DNA of 6,338 nucleotides, taken from NCBI GenBank assembly GCA_030695265.1, contig JAUYTA010000338.1, positions 1 through 6,338 of the forward strand, read 5' to 3'. The notes under the pieces were generated by a model. That model was not told where the DNA came from, searched no databases, and was given only the letters and a program-made list of their open reading frames with translations. Shown here piece after piece: positions 1 to 6,334 of the stretch. The position numbers were made by a program, and so were the translations under genes. This DNA comes from Bacteroidota bacterium. GTDB lineage: Bacteria; Bacteroidota; Bacteroidia; Bacteroidales; Prolixibacteraceae. How positions within the stretch are numbered: the first letter of the stretch is position 1; the number at the start of each line of letters is the position of its first letter.

Positions 1-817
1 AAACTTTTTCAGGATTTGGAGCATTGATGACAACAGTGTATGTAATTACATTGGCCGATGAAACCGGCAGCAATCTGATTTCAGTTACCGAACCGGAGAA
101 TTTCCGTAACGGGAATGCGTCAACTGTAAATTCAACACGCTGATCGTTACGGACCTGACCAATGTCGGCTTCGTCAATCATGGCTTCTACCCGCATTTGA
201 GTTAAATCGTTGGCAATGGTAAACAGGGTTGGTGTGTTAAAACTTGCAGCCACTGTCTGACCTTCGTCAACGGCGCGGTCAAGGATAATTCCGTCGATTG
301 GCGAATAAATCCGGGCATACGACAGGTTGATTTTGTTCTTGTCGTACATCGACTTTGCATTGCTCAACGAACCCAGCGCATTGTTGTAATTGTACTCGGC
401 AAGGTCAAAATCCGATTGTGCTATGAGTTTTTTTTCGGCCAGTACTTTGTATCTGTCGTAGGTTGCTTTCTGGTATTTCACCTGTGCTTCAGCCTGATCA
501 ACCGATGCCTTGCTTTGTTCGAGCTGCGCCAGCAACGGTGTTTCATCCAGTTGAGCCAGCAACTGACCTTTCTTTACCAGTGAGTTAAAGTCAACAAATA
601 TTTTTTCTATTACTCCTGAAACCTGCGTGCCCACTTCAACGGTCTTGATTGCCTCAAGTGTTCCCGTTGCAGTGATTGTGTTGCTAATCGTCCCTTTTTC
701 AATTTTTGCAGTTTCGAACGAAACTGTTTGTTTGGCGCTTCCAAGCGATCTGTAAGCCAGGTAGCCAATGGCAAGTACGACTACTGCCGATCCGATGTAT
801 ATGATACTTTTTTTCAT
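1..817 (-). CDS. MacA/HlyD-family efflux periplasmic adaptor subunit (partial, C-terminus off the left edge)
   Basis: This is the membrane-fusion (adaptor) protein that bridges an inner-membrane pump and a TolC channel across the periplasm. The frame is open from an ATG at 817 to the left edge, giving 272 residues and no stop. It starts MKKSIIYIGSAVVVLAIGYL, a lysine-led N-terminal membrane anchor. Residues about 58-92 (VEVGTQVSGVIEKIFV, then VKKGQLLAQLD) form the first half of a biotinyl-lipoyl-like domain. Residues about 93-167 are an Ala/Gln/Lys-rich alpha-hairpin. Residues about 170-192 (ARIYSPIDGIILDRAVDEGQ) complete the lipoyl domain, and a beta-barrel domain follows from about 197. The missing part should be the rest of the barrel and the membrane-proximal domain. 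The start sits 97 nt after the TolC-family stop on the same strand, so the two are very likely co-transcribed. An ABC (MacB-like) partner is more likely than an RND pump on overall resemblance, but it is not visible. The start is preceded by an A-rich stretch rather than a Shine-Dalgarno sequence. Confidence 0.93.
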   Translation of the reverse strand, partial: MKKSIIYIGSAVVVLAIGYLAYRSLGSAKQTVSFETAKIEKGTISNTITATGTLEAIKTVEVGTQVSGVIEKIFVDFNSLVKKGQLLAQLDETPLLAQLEQSKASVDQAEAQVKYQKATYDRYKVLAEKKLIAQSDFDLAEYNYNNALGSLSNAKSMYDKNKINLSYARIYSPIDGIILDRAVDEGQTVAASFNTPTLFTIANDLTQMRVEAMIDEADIGQVRNDQRVEFTVDAFPLRKFSGSVTEIRLLPVSSANVITYTVVINAPNPEKV

Positions 818-879
818 GATATGTTTTTTTATTTATGTCTTTTCTATTAATGAATAACCTAAATACGGAGCTTTCCTGG

Positions 880-907
880 AGTCCCCCTTGGGGGATTTAG
901 GGGGCTT
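880..907. repeat. C5/G5 inverted repeat in the gap between the TolC and MacA genes
   Basis: On the + strand CCCCC (883-887) is followed by GGGGG (890-894), an ATTTA spacer and a second GGGGG (900-904). The C-run can pair with the far G-run across a 12-nt loop, or partly with the near one, so two alternative hairpins exist. Eight T residues (909-916) follow on the + strand and run into the TolC stop codon. The layout would suit an intrinsic terminator only for + strand transcripts, and no + strand gene is present. In the direction of the efflux operon no T-run follows, so it should not stop tolC-macA transcription. Short elements of this kind recur in intergenic regions of many Bacteroidota genomes as I recall them; that is memory, not something shown here. 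Confidence 0.55.
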
Positions 908-914
908 CTTTTTT

Positions 915-2252
915 TTATAGTGTCAATGGAATTCCCTTGTAAAAGTCGAGTACTTTGTAGCTGAAAATCACGTTGAATTTCGATTGCAACAATTTGCTTT
1001 CTGAAGTAATCAGGTTGGTTTTTTGAATCAGGAAATCGACCGAATTGAGTAAGCCCTGTTTGTATTTTTCGGTAGTCACATCATATGATTCCTGGGTAGA
1101 TTGATTCTGTTCCTGACTGGCAGTATATTGACTTTCTGCTGAAACTACGTCTGCACAAGCCTGTTCAATGTTTTTGCGAAGCTCATTCCTGGTATTGATC
1201 TCGTCGAGTTCAGCGTCAGAGACCGAGATGTTTGCGAGTGCAACATTGGTTTTAATCTGTTTCTTCTGAAAAATCGGGATGGAGAGCGATAGCCCAACCG
1301 AAGGATTTACTTTGTCCTGCAACTGACTGGTATAACCAGAGTTGGTAGTCAGGCTCGAATAACCGGTTGACAAACCTGCATCCATCGAAAGGCTAGGAAG
1401 GGCATCGGCTTTGGCAATTTTCACATCCAGTAAGGCGCTTTCTTTGGTCAGTTCTGCATTTTTGATCTGTGGTTTAATTCCCAATGCTAGGTTATAAATT
1501 TCCAGGGCATCAGGCGTAGCTGATTCGATCAGCAAACTGTCCAGATTCTGTGAACTGACTTCGAAGTTTGCATCAACAGGCAATTCCATCAGTTGCATCA
1601 GTGTAACTTTGCCCATTGCCAACTGACTTTGCGCTGAAGCCAGGGTAGATTTTTCAGTGGCCAGTTCCGATTTGATCTGCAAATAGTCCGACATTGAAAT
1701 AACACCCAAATCCATGCGCTCTTTCGATAGATTCAGTTGTTCGGTAGTTGATACGATTTGCTTTTCAGCATTGCTTACACTTTCATAGGCATACAAAACC
1801 TGCAGATAGGCATTCAGGATATTTAACCCGACCGATTCCTTTACCGTTTCTGAATAAAGGTGTCCACTTTGTAAATCGAGTTCGGCCATCTTAATCTTGT
1901 TGGTCAGCTTTTGTCCATTGTACAGAGAAACACTTGAATTCAGCGAATAATTGGTGCTGTTCGCGCCGCTACTGCTTCCGTACGAGCCGGTTGTAGCGTC
2001 GAACCCTTTGTACCAGTTAAAGTTTTCGCGAACCGAGGCGTTCACCGAAGGCAAACGGTTGGCCTGAGCCTGGTCGGAATAAAGTTGATTTCGGTCATTG
2101 GTCAGTCCTGTTTTCTGAATCTGAATGTTTTTGCTCAACGCATGGTTGATGCATTCTTCCAGTGTCCAGGTTTTGCTTTGTGCGCTACCAGTAAATCCTG
2201 AAAAGAGAATCAGGAAACCGGCAATCATTAAATTTGTTTGAATTGTTTTCAT
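915..2252 (-). CDS. TolC-family outer-membrane efflux protein
   Basis: This is a complete 445-residue TolC-family channel, the outer-membrane exit duct of a tripartite efflux or secretion system, within the usual length range. The first roughly 25 residues (MKTIQTNLMIAGFLILFSGF, then TGSAQ) are a signal peptide, probably cleaved near SAQ-SK. The mature protein opens with TWTLEECINHALSKNIQIQ (about 28-46), the standard start of Bacteroidota TolC proteins. Two similar long-helix halves follow: about 30-225, and about 250-435, the latter including ELTKESALLDVKIAKADALP and the C-terminal YKQGLLNSVDFLIQKTNLI. Each half is rich in Ala, Gln, Ser and Leu, as expected for coiled-coil barrel helices. 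The ATG at 2252 is chosen because the signal peptide begins right there. The gene stands directly upstream of the MacA-like adaptor, so the pair forms an efflux operon. The transported substrate cannot be told from sequence. Confidence 0.95.
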   Translation of the reverse strand: MKTIQTNLMIAGFLILFSGFTGSAQSKTWTLEECINHALSKNIQIQKTGLTNDRNQLYSDQAQANRLPSVNASVRENFNWYKGFDATTGSYGSSSGANSTNYSLNSSVSLYNGQKLTNKIKMAELDLQSGHLYSETVKESVGLNILNAYLQVLYAYESVSNAEKQIVSTTEQLNLSKERMDLGVISMSDYLQIKSELATEKSTLASAQSQLAMGKVTLMQLMELPVDANFEVSSQNLDSLLIESATPDALEIYNLALGIKPQIKNAELTKESALLDVKIAKADALPSLSMDAGLSTGYSSLTTNSGYTSQLQDKVNPSVGLSLSIPIFQKKQIKTNVALANISVSDAELDEINTRNELRKNIEQACADVVSAESQYTASQEQNQSTQESYDVTTEKYKQGLLNSVDFLIQKTNLITSESKLLQSKFNVIFSYKVLDFYKGIPLTL

Positions 2253-2318
2253 GGCTTCTATTGCTATTTTGAACCGAAACTACTGCGGGCTGAGCAGCTT
2301 CTAAAATGCAATAGACGT

Positions 2319-2376
2319 TTGGGGCGATTTTATCGACAGATTGGGGGATTTTGCGCCAGATTGTTATTTTCCGGCA
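2319..2376. repeat. Imperfect tandem repeat, 20-22 bp period, upstream of the TolC gene
   Basis: On the + strand the unit TTGGGGCGATTTTATCGACA (2319-2338, ending in GA at 2340) is followed by TTGGGGGATTTTGCGCCAGA (2341-2360) and a degenerate third copy TTGTTATTTTCCGGCA (2361-2376). The shared core is TTGGGG-(C)-GATTTT-...-CAGATTG. The period is about two DNA turns, so equivalent bases face the same side of the helix. The array lies roughly 65-125 bp upstream of the TolC ATG, a normal place for activator sites, and begins just after the ymdB stop. A response regulator or other dimeric activator is a reasonable guess, because 21-22-bp-spaced direct repeats are typical of LytTR-type sites. The bases do not clearly match a LytTR consensus, so no regulator is named. 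Confidence 0.45.
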
Positions 2377-2377
2377 A

Positions 2378-2899
2378 CTACAAATTCAGAAGAAATTTAT
2401 ACAACTCGTAGTTCTCATGATCAAAACAAACAAAATAAACCGTTTTGATTTGCTCATTTTCGGATAGAAATTTAGTGACAGTTTTTACCGCAATCTGTGC
2501 AGCTTTTTCCTTCGGAAATCCATAAATTCCAGTGCTGATATTTGGGAATGCGATGGTTTCAATGCCGTTTTCTACCGCTAATTTCAGGGAGTTCAAATAG
2601 GCATTCCGGAGCAAATCAGCTTCGTTGTTGCTTCCTCCATTCCAAACTGGTCCAACAGTGTGAATAACATATTTCGCCGGAAGATTTCCTCCTGAAGTGA
2701 TGACTGCATTGCCTGTTTCGCATCGACCTTGACGGGCAACAATTTCGCGGCATTCATCTAAAATCACCGGACCGCCTGCCCGATGAATCGCACCATCCAC
2801 ACCTCCACCGCCCATCAGCGACGAGTTGGCTGCGTTCACAATGGCATCCACTTCGAGTTTGGTGATGTCGCCTTGAATGATTTTAATACGGTTTTTCAT
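2378..2899 (-). CDS. ymdB: Macrodomain O-acetyl-ADP-ribose deacetylase (YmdB-type)
   Basis: This is a cytoplasmic single-domain macro protein that hydrolyses O-acetyl-ADP-ribose (and, in related enzymes, ADP-ribosyl esters on proteins). It has 173 residues against about 177 for E. coli YmdB and resembles it along nearly the whole length. Visible motifs are QGDIT (9-13), [20 protein letters not shown] (17-36), IHRAGG (38-43), HTVGPVW (80-86), the phosphate loop ISTGIYGFP (121-129) and VYFVCFD (154-160). Asn25 and Asp35 fall exactly at the catalytic positions known for E. coli YmdB. That numbering supports the ATG at 2899 over an in-frame TTG two codons upstream at 2905. YmdB in E. coli also modulates RNase III; whether that holds here is unknown. 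The gene is alone: no ADP-ribosyltransferase, sirtuin or DarT-like partner is visible. It begins 23 nt after a strong terminator hairpin, so its expression is a puzzle. The stop is TAG. Confidence 0.95.
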   Translation of the reverse strand: MKNRIKIIQGDITKLEVDAIVNAANSSLMGGGGVDGAIHRAGGPVILDECREIVARQGRCETGNAVITSGGNLPAKYVIHTVGPVWNGGSNNEADLLRNAYLNSLKLAVENGIETIAFPNISTGIYGFPKEKAAQIAVKTVTKFLSENEQIKTVYFVCFDHENYELYKFLLNL

Positions 2900-2916
2900 T
2901 TCCAAATTATTTTTCT

Positions 2917-2956
2917 AAAAATACGAAAGGCTACCTGAATACAGATAGCCTTTCGT
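2917..2956 (-). terminator. Rho-independent terminator after the Gfo/Idh-like lipoprotein gene
   Basis: Arms 2942-2956 and 2923-2937 form a 15-bp stem on the minus strand (ACGAAAGGCTATCTG against CAGGTAGCCTTTCGT) with a 4-nt TATT loop. The only non-Watson-Crick position (2945/2934) is a U-G wobble in the minus-strand RNA. The stem is followed by ATTTTT on that strand. It starts 16 nt after the lipoprotein stop codon. On the + strand the same position is a C-A mismatch and the tail is less T-rich, so the hairpin is oriented for the minus-strand gene. Confidence 0.85.
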
Positions 2957-2972
2957 TTAATTTATATTGTGA

Positions 2973-4376
2973 TTACTGTTTTGCCAGTTTTAATCCTTCT
3001 GTAGTTGTATAGTATTTGACAATCATATTTGGAACTTCCCATTCGGGTAATTTGCCATCTTTCAGATATTGCAGATAAAATTTGGTTACCTGTCCAAAGT
3101 GGGCTTCGTGGCCAACACTGTATTGGGCAGGAATTTCTACTGTCCAGAGTTTATCGCTTAGTTTGTTCAACTTAAGTCCTGCAAAATTAGCGGCGATATC
3201 CTGCTCAACCGCTTTTTTTAAGTTAGCTTCGAAGGCCGTCAAATCGCTGGCAGCTGTGGCCTCAATGTAAACGGTTGGCTTGTATCCTTCTTCTTTGCCT
3301 TGCCTGATCATCACATTGCAAATATTGCCGCGCATGATGCTGTAATGGGTGTCACCAGTACCTGCCGGAGCTTCAAAGTTCCAGATGACAGACACTTTGG
3401 CGACTTTTCCTTTTAGCTTGTAAACGATCTCGCCGTTCGAATAAACTTTCAATTTATTGTCAGCAACATCTTTTGCCAGGAATTCGGGGAATTCTTTCAG
3501 CGATGTTACATTTTCGAACTGAGCGGGAGTGAGGTCTGTGGTCCAGCGTTTTGCTGAAATCATCTCAACATCTGTTTTGTTCAGAATTACTTCAGGAAAA
3601 GCGCCCCATTGAACAAGGTCAACCAAATGAGTAGTAACATCCACAATTCCTTCGCCTTGTTGTGCGGTATCGAAGAACCATGCAGAACGTTTCAGTGGGC
3701 TTCCTGCAACCATTTTTGAGAAGTGATGAACACTTTCCTTGGTTACGGCAGGCTGTTCGGGAGTTCCGTCAACCAACCCTCCAAAAACCTCCGCATTATT
3801 GGCCAGGTCACGCTGAACGATGGAAGTGATTTCGTGACGCTCGGTCATGATGTCGTACAGTAAAACTCCCTTTTCTTCAGCCGTTTTGAAAGCCTGTTCC
3901 AGAATTGGAAAAGCTTCAGGAGTTATTACCATTGGTTTATCAGCAAAAACATTCAGGCCAGCCTCAATGGCTTTCTGAATGTATTCGGTTTTCTTGGCAT
4001 TGTTTCCGGCAACCATCATCACGTTTCCGGGTTTTTCAGCCAGCATTTTTTCGAAGTAATCGTTACCTGTATATACTTTTTCGATCCATGCCGTTGGACT
4101 TTCGGCGCGCGTGTTGAATCCTTCGATGCGGGCCAGATGCTGGGTTAAGTCGTCACCTTCAGGAGCATACACGAAAACAGTCGGATCGATCTGTTCGTAC
4201 ATTGTTTTTTGGATGAGTGCAGCATGAAAATGACCGGGATCGAGGGTCATCAGCTTTACTTCGCCGGCAGCACCGGTAAATTTGGCGGTTTCTTTTTCGG
4301 CAGTTTTCTGTCCGCCACCTGCACACGACGATAAAATTATTGCAAGAGCAATCACGGTTATTGAATTTTTGTTCAT
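2973..4376 (-). CDS. Gfo/Idh/MocA-like oxidoreductase lipoprotein with 'putative oxidoreductase C-terminal' domain
   Basis: This is a 467-residue exported protein, probably a lipoprotein. The ATG at 4376 begins a signal peptide MNKNSITVIALAIILSSC with lipobox LSSC and lipid-bearing Cys18. A longer frame back to a TTG at 4493 would run into the preceding gene and bury this signal, so it is rejected. An acidic surface-export signal right after the Cys is not seen (the sequence is CAGGGQK), so periplasmic retention is more likely. From about residue 40 comes a Rossmann-like domain with DKP (146-148) at the EKP position of Gfo/Idh/MocA enzymes, and IVDVTTHLVDLVQWG (244-258) carrying a conserved His250. 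The usual GxGxxG is replaced by LDPGHFHAAL (45-54). The C-terminal half, with VGHEAHFGQV (421-430), matches my recollection of the family annotated as putative oxidoreductase C-terminal domain. A carbohydrate-related substrate is a family-level guess. It has its own candidate promoter and a strong terminator, so it is probably monocistronic. Confidence 0.88.
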   Translation of the reverse strand: MNKNSITVIALAIILSSCAGGGQKTAEKETAKFTGAAGEVKLMTLDPGHFHAALIQKTMYEQIDPTVFVYAPEGDDLTQHLARIEGFNTRAESPTAWIEKVYTGNDYFEKMLAEKPGNVMMVAGNNAKKTEYIQKAIEAGLNVFADKPMVITPEAFPILEQAFKTAEEKGVLLYDIMTERHEITSIVQRDLANNAEVFGGLVDGTPEQPAVTKESVHHFSKMVAGSPLKRSAWFFDTAQQGEGIVDVTTHLVDLVQWGAFPEVILNKTDVEMISAKRWTTDLTPAQFENVTSLKEFPEFLAKDVADNKLKVYSNGEIVYKLKGKVAKVSVIWNFEAPAGTGDTHYSIMRGNICNVMIRQGKEEGYKPTVYIEATAASDLTAFEANLKKAVEQDIAANFAGLKLNKLSDKLWTVEIPAQYSVGHEAHFGQVTKFYLQYLKDGKLPEWEVPNMIVKYYTTTEGLKLAKQ

Positions 4377-4411
4377 GGGTTGAAAATTTGGGTTATCTGA
4401 ATTATCATTGG

Positions 4412-4419
4412 CAAAATTA
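4412..4419 (-). promoter_or_regulatory. Bacteroidota-type -7 promoter box for the lipoprotein gene
   Basis: The minus strand reads TAATTTTG here, an exact match to the Bacteroidota -7 consensus TAnnTTTG. It would place transcription start about 30 nt upstream of the ATG at 4376. A clear TTTG -33 element is not found at the expected distance; the nearest is the T-rich TGTTTTC stretch, so the call rests on one box and a sensible position. Confidence 0.4.
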
Positions 4420-4432
4420 AAACTTTCTTTAT

Positions 4433-4465
4433 AAGAAAACAGCGGATGCGAGAAAACCCACATCC
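4433..4465 (-). terminator. Weak terminator-like hairpin after punA
   Basis: On the minus strand GGATGTG (4465-4459) pairs with CGCATCC (4450-4444), 7 bp with one U-G wobble, around an 8-nt loop. It is followed by GCTGTTTTCTT. It lies 11 nt after the phosphorylase stop and just upstream of the candidate promoter of the lipoprotein gene. The stem is short and the T-run is delayed and interrupted, so termination may be partial. Confidence 0.4.
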
Positions 4466-4476
4466 TGAAACTTCTG

Positions 4477-5292
4477 TTACCGGAGACCTGCAACCAATTC
4501 CTTTAATATCAGCGTCATATTTGGTTCAGCTTTCATGGCTACTTCCTGAACTTCTTCGTGCGATATTTCAACGATCTGGCCGGGAACGCCGCTGTCGGTC
4601 ACAATCGAAATGCCGAACACGGTCATATCGGCGTGGCGGGCAACAATAACTTCGGGAACAGTTGACATACCAACAATGTCGGCGCCCAAATGGCGGAACA
4701 TCAGGTATTCGGCAGGAGTTTCGAAAGTTGGGCCCGATACGCCCACATAAACGCCCTCGCGCACAGTGATGCCGTTTTTTAAAGCAATTGCCTTCGCTTT
4801 GTTGCGCAAATGCTGGTCATACGATTGGCTCATGTCCGGGAAGCGGATTCCGAGTTCATTGATGTTTTTTCCCCGAAGTGGATGTTCGGGGAAGAAATTA
4901 ATGTGGTCGGAAATAATTACTACATCACCAACTTTATAATCAGGGTTTAACCCGCCGGAAGCATTCGAAACAAAGAGCGTATTGATGCCCATCATTTTCA
5001 TAACACGAACGGGGAAAGTCACTTCCAGCATCGAATAACCTTCGTAGTAATGGAAGCGGCCCTGCATGGCCAGTACGGTTTTGCCGCCAAGTTTACCGAT
5101 GATCAGTTTTCCTGAATGTCCTTCAACAGTAGAAACCGGGAAATTTGGGATTTCGCTGTAAGGAATTGTAAGTTCAACTTCTATTTCGTTTACCAGTCCG
5201 CCAAGCCCTGAACCCAGGATGATTCCGGCATCAATTGACCTTTTTACTTTTTCGTTTATGAAGGTCGCGGTTGCTTTTATTTTCTCTAACAT
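4477..5292 (-). CDS. punA: Purine nucleoside phosphorylase, class I (trimeric type)
   Basis: This cytoplasmic enzyme splits purine (deoxy)ribonucleosides with phosphate into free base and (deoxy)ribose-1-phosphate for purine salvage. Its 271 residues are the normal length for the trimeric class. Phosphate-site motifs are ILGSGLGGL (25-33), VEGHSG (56-61) and RFHYYEG (79-85), followed by SNASGGL (109-115). Base and ribose site motifs are GPTFETPAEY (187-196) and VGMSTVPEVIVARH (207-220). By motif alignment with human PNP, Phe190-Glu191 match F200-E201, and Asp233 in IVTDSG sits where human PNP has Asn243. The Asn-to-Asp change may widen or alter base preference. The start MLEKIK at 5292 is typical for the family and no later Met would keep the phosphate loop, so the 62-nt overlap with lpxK appears real. 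The gene probably forms an operon with lpxK. Confidence 0.95.
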   Translation of the reverse strand: MLEKIKATATFINEKVKRSIDAGIILGSGLGGLVNEIEVELTIPYSEIPNFPVSTVEGHSGKLIIGKLGGKTVLAMQGRFHYYEGYSMLEVTFPVRVMKMMGINTLFVSNASGGLNPDYKVGDVVIISDHINFFPEHPLRGKNINELGIRFPDMSQSYDQHLRNKAKAIALKNGITVREGVYVGVSGPTFETPAEYLMFRHLGADIVGMSTVPEVIVARHADMTVFGISIVTDSGVPGQIVEISHEEVQEVAMKAEPNMTLILKELVAGLR

Positions 5293-6334
5293 AGGTTACA
5301 ATTTTTTCGTCAAAGTTTTTTCCTTCGCTGTGGAGGAACTTTATTTTCAACGGTATATAAAATAAATTTGCTTTTAGTGATGGAGATAAATCCATGTTTT
5401 TCAATCGCATGGAATCTTTTTCAGTAGTAACAATGATTTTATTTTCGGCTTCAATTCCGGCAAATTTTTGTTCAATCTGCTGAATATTGGAAGCATTAAA
5501 ATTATGGTGATCGGCGAATTTCAGGTTGGTAATATTTTCTGAAAAATTGCTCAGGTACTTTTGCAAATGCTCTGGGTTGGCAATACCGGTAATGAGCAAT
5601 ACGCTCACTTTATCAGAAGCAAGTTTGGGAGTTGGGATAGCATCTTCAGGAAAAACCGGGGTGAGAGGCTCATACACCATGGTCGTAAAAAACAGGTTTT
5701 GATAGGGACGTAAATTCACGTCTTTCATGATAATTCGTCGTGTAATGGGCGTAATTTCCTGCGGACATTTGGTGTAAATAATTACGTTGGCGCGCCTCAT
5801 CTGCCACCTCGATTCGCGCAAACGGCCAACTGGCATTAGCTGATCCTTGTCAATCGGGCGATTGAAGTCGATCAGCAGGATATTGATTCCGGCGCTAACA
5901 CTCCGATGCTGAAACGCGTCGTCGAGCAAAATAATGTCGGGTAACTTTGCGGCATCCTGTTTCTGAATCTTTTCGATGGCATGAACCCTGCTTTCGTCAA
6001 CGATAACCTGAATATCGCTGAATTTTGTTTTAATCTGAAGTGGTTCGTCCCCAACGTTCGAAGCCAGTGAGTCAACTTCAACTTCCTGATAACCTTTGGT
6101 TTTCCGTTTGTATCCACGGCTGATGGTAGTAACCTGGAATTGTTTCTGTAACAGATTAACCAAATATTCAGTATGTGGGGTTTTTCCTGTTCCGCCCACA
6201 GTAATGTTTCCAATTGAAATAACAGGAATTTCAAATTCGGTTGATTTAAATAATTTGTAATCGTACATGAAATTCCGCATCGAAACAATCAGTCCGTAAA
6301 TAGCAGAAAGAGGATATAGTAATAGTTTGAACAT
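5231..6334 (-). CDS. lpxK: Tetraacyldisaccharide 4'-kinase LpxK
   Basis: This inner-membrane-associated kinase uses ATP to phosphorylate the 4' position of the lipid A disaccharide precursor, the sixth step of the Raetz pathway. The protein has 367 residues. The N-terminal hydrophobic helix MFKLLLYPLSAIYGLIVSM anchors it. The P-loop follows as ISIGNITVGGTGKTP (39-53, Lys51). Further family motifs are SRGYKRKTKGY (72-82), VGDEP (94-98), LLDDAFQHR (136-144, where many relatives have DDGFQH), MPVGRLRE (167-174), LITG (247-250), FADHHNF (273-279) and VTTEKD (302-307). The ATG at 6334 is 4 nt from the window edge, so its upstream region is not visible. The last 20 codons, a lysine- and arginine-rich tail after YVRENK, lie inside the start of punA in another frame, which suggests translational coupling. 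The protein implies a Gram-negative outer membrane with lipid A. Confidence 0.96.
   Translation of the reverse strand: MFKLLLYPLSAIYGLIVSMRNFMYDYKLFKSTEFEIPVISIGNITVGGTGKTPHTEYLVNLLQKQFQVTTISRGYKRKTKGYQEVEVDSLASNVGDEPLQIKTKFSDIQVIVDESRVHAIEKIQKQDAAKLPDIILLDDAFQHRSVSAGINILLIDFNRPIDKDQLMPVGRLRESRWQMRRANVIIYTKCPQEITPITRRIIMKDVNLRPYQNLFFTTMVYEPLTPVFPEDAIPTPKLASDKVSVLLITGIANPEHLQKYLSNFSENITNLKFADHHNFNASNIQQIEQKFAGIEAENKIIVTTEKDSMRLKNMDLSPSLKANLFYIPLKIKFLHSEGKNFDEKIVTYVRENKSNRDLHKRKSKKVN

Noticed and set aside
883..904. G-quadruplex at the G5 runs
   Set aside because: Only two G-runs occur on one strand, too few for an intramolecular quadruplex.
2253..2377. Sigma-54 (-24/-12) promoter or TAnnTTTG box upstream of the TolC gene
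   Set aside because: No GG-N10-GC pair with proper flanks and no TAnnTTTG match was found on the minus strand; the nearest GG...GC pair has a 9-nt spacer and is too close to the start codon.
2378..2899. Macrodomain as the antitoxin half of a DarTG-like toxin-antitoxin pair
   Set aside because: The protein is a YmdB-type single domain, and no ADP-ribosyltransferase toxin gene lies beside it.
2900..2905. TTG at 2905 as an upstream start for the macrodomain gene
   Set aside because: The ATG at 2899 puts Asn25 and Asp35 at the catalytic positions of E. coli YmdB and matches its MKxRI start; the TTG adds only two residues.
4377..4493. N-terminal extension of the lipoprotein to a TTG at 4493
   Set aside because: It would overlap the end of the phosphorylase gene, cross the hairpin and the candidate promoter, and place a clear lipoprotein signal peptide inside the protein.
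3082..4649. Short + strand open frames (3082-3270, 3905-4117, 4446-4649)
   Set aside because: They lie mostly or wholly antisense to well-supported genes and show no recognisable domain or start context.
5872..6288. 138-codon minus-strand frame inside lpxK
   Set aside because: It is an alternate-frame shadow of lpxK; the overlapping LpxK frame carries the P-loop and the other family motifs.
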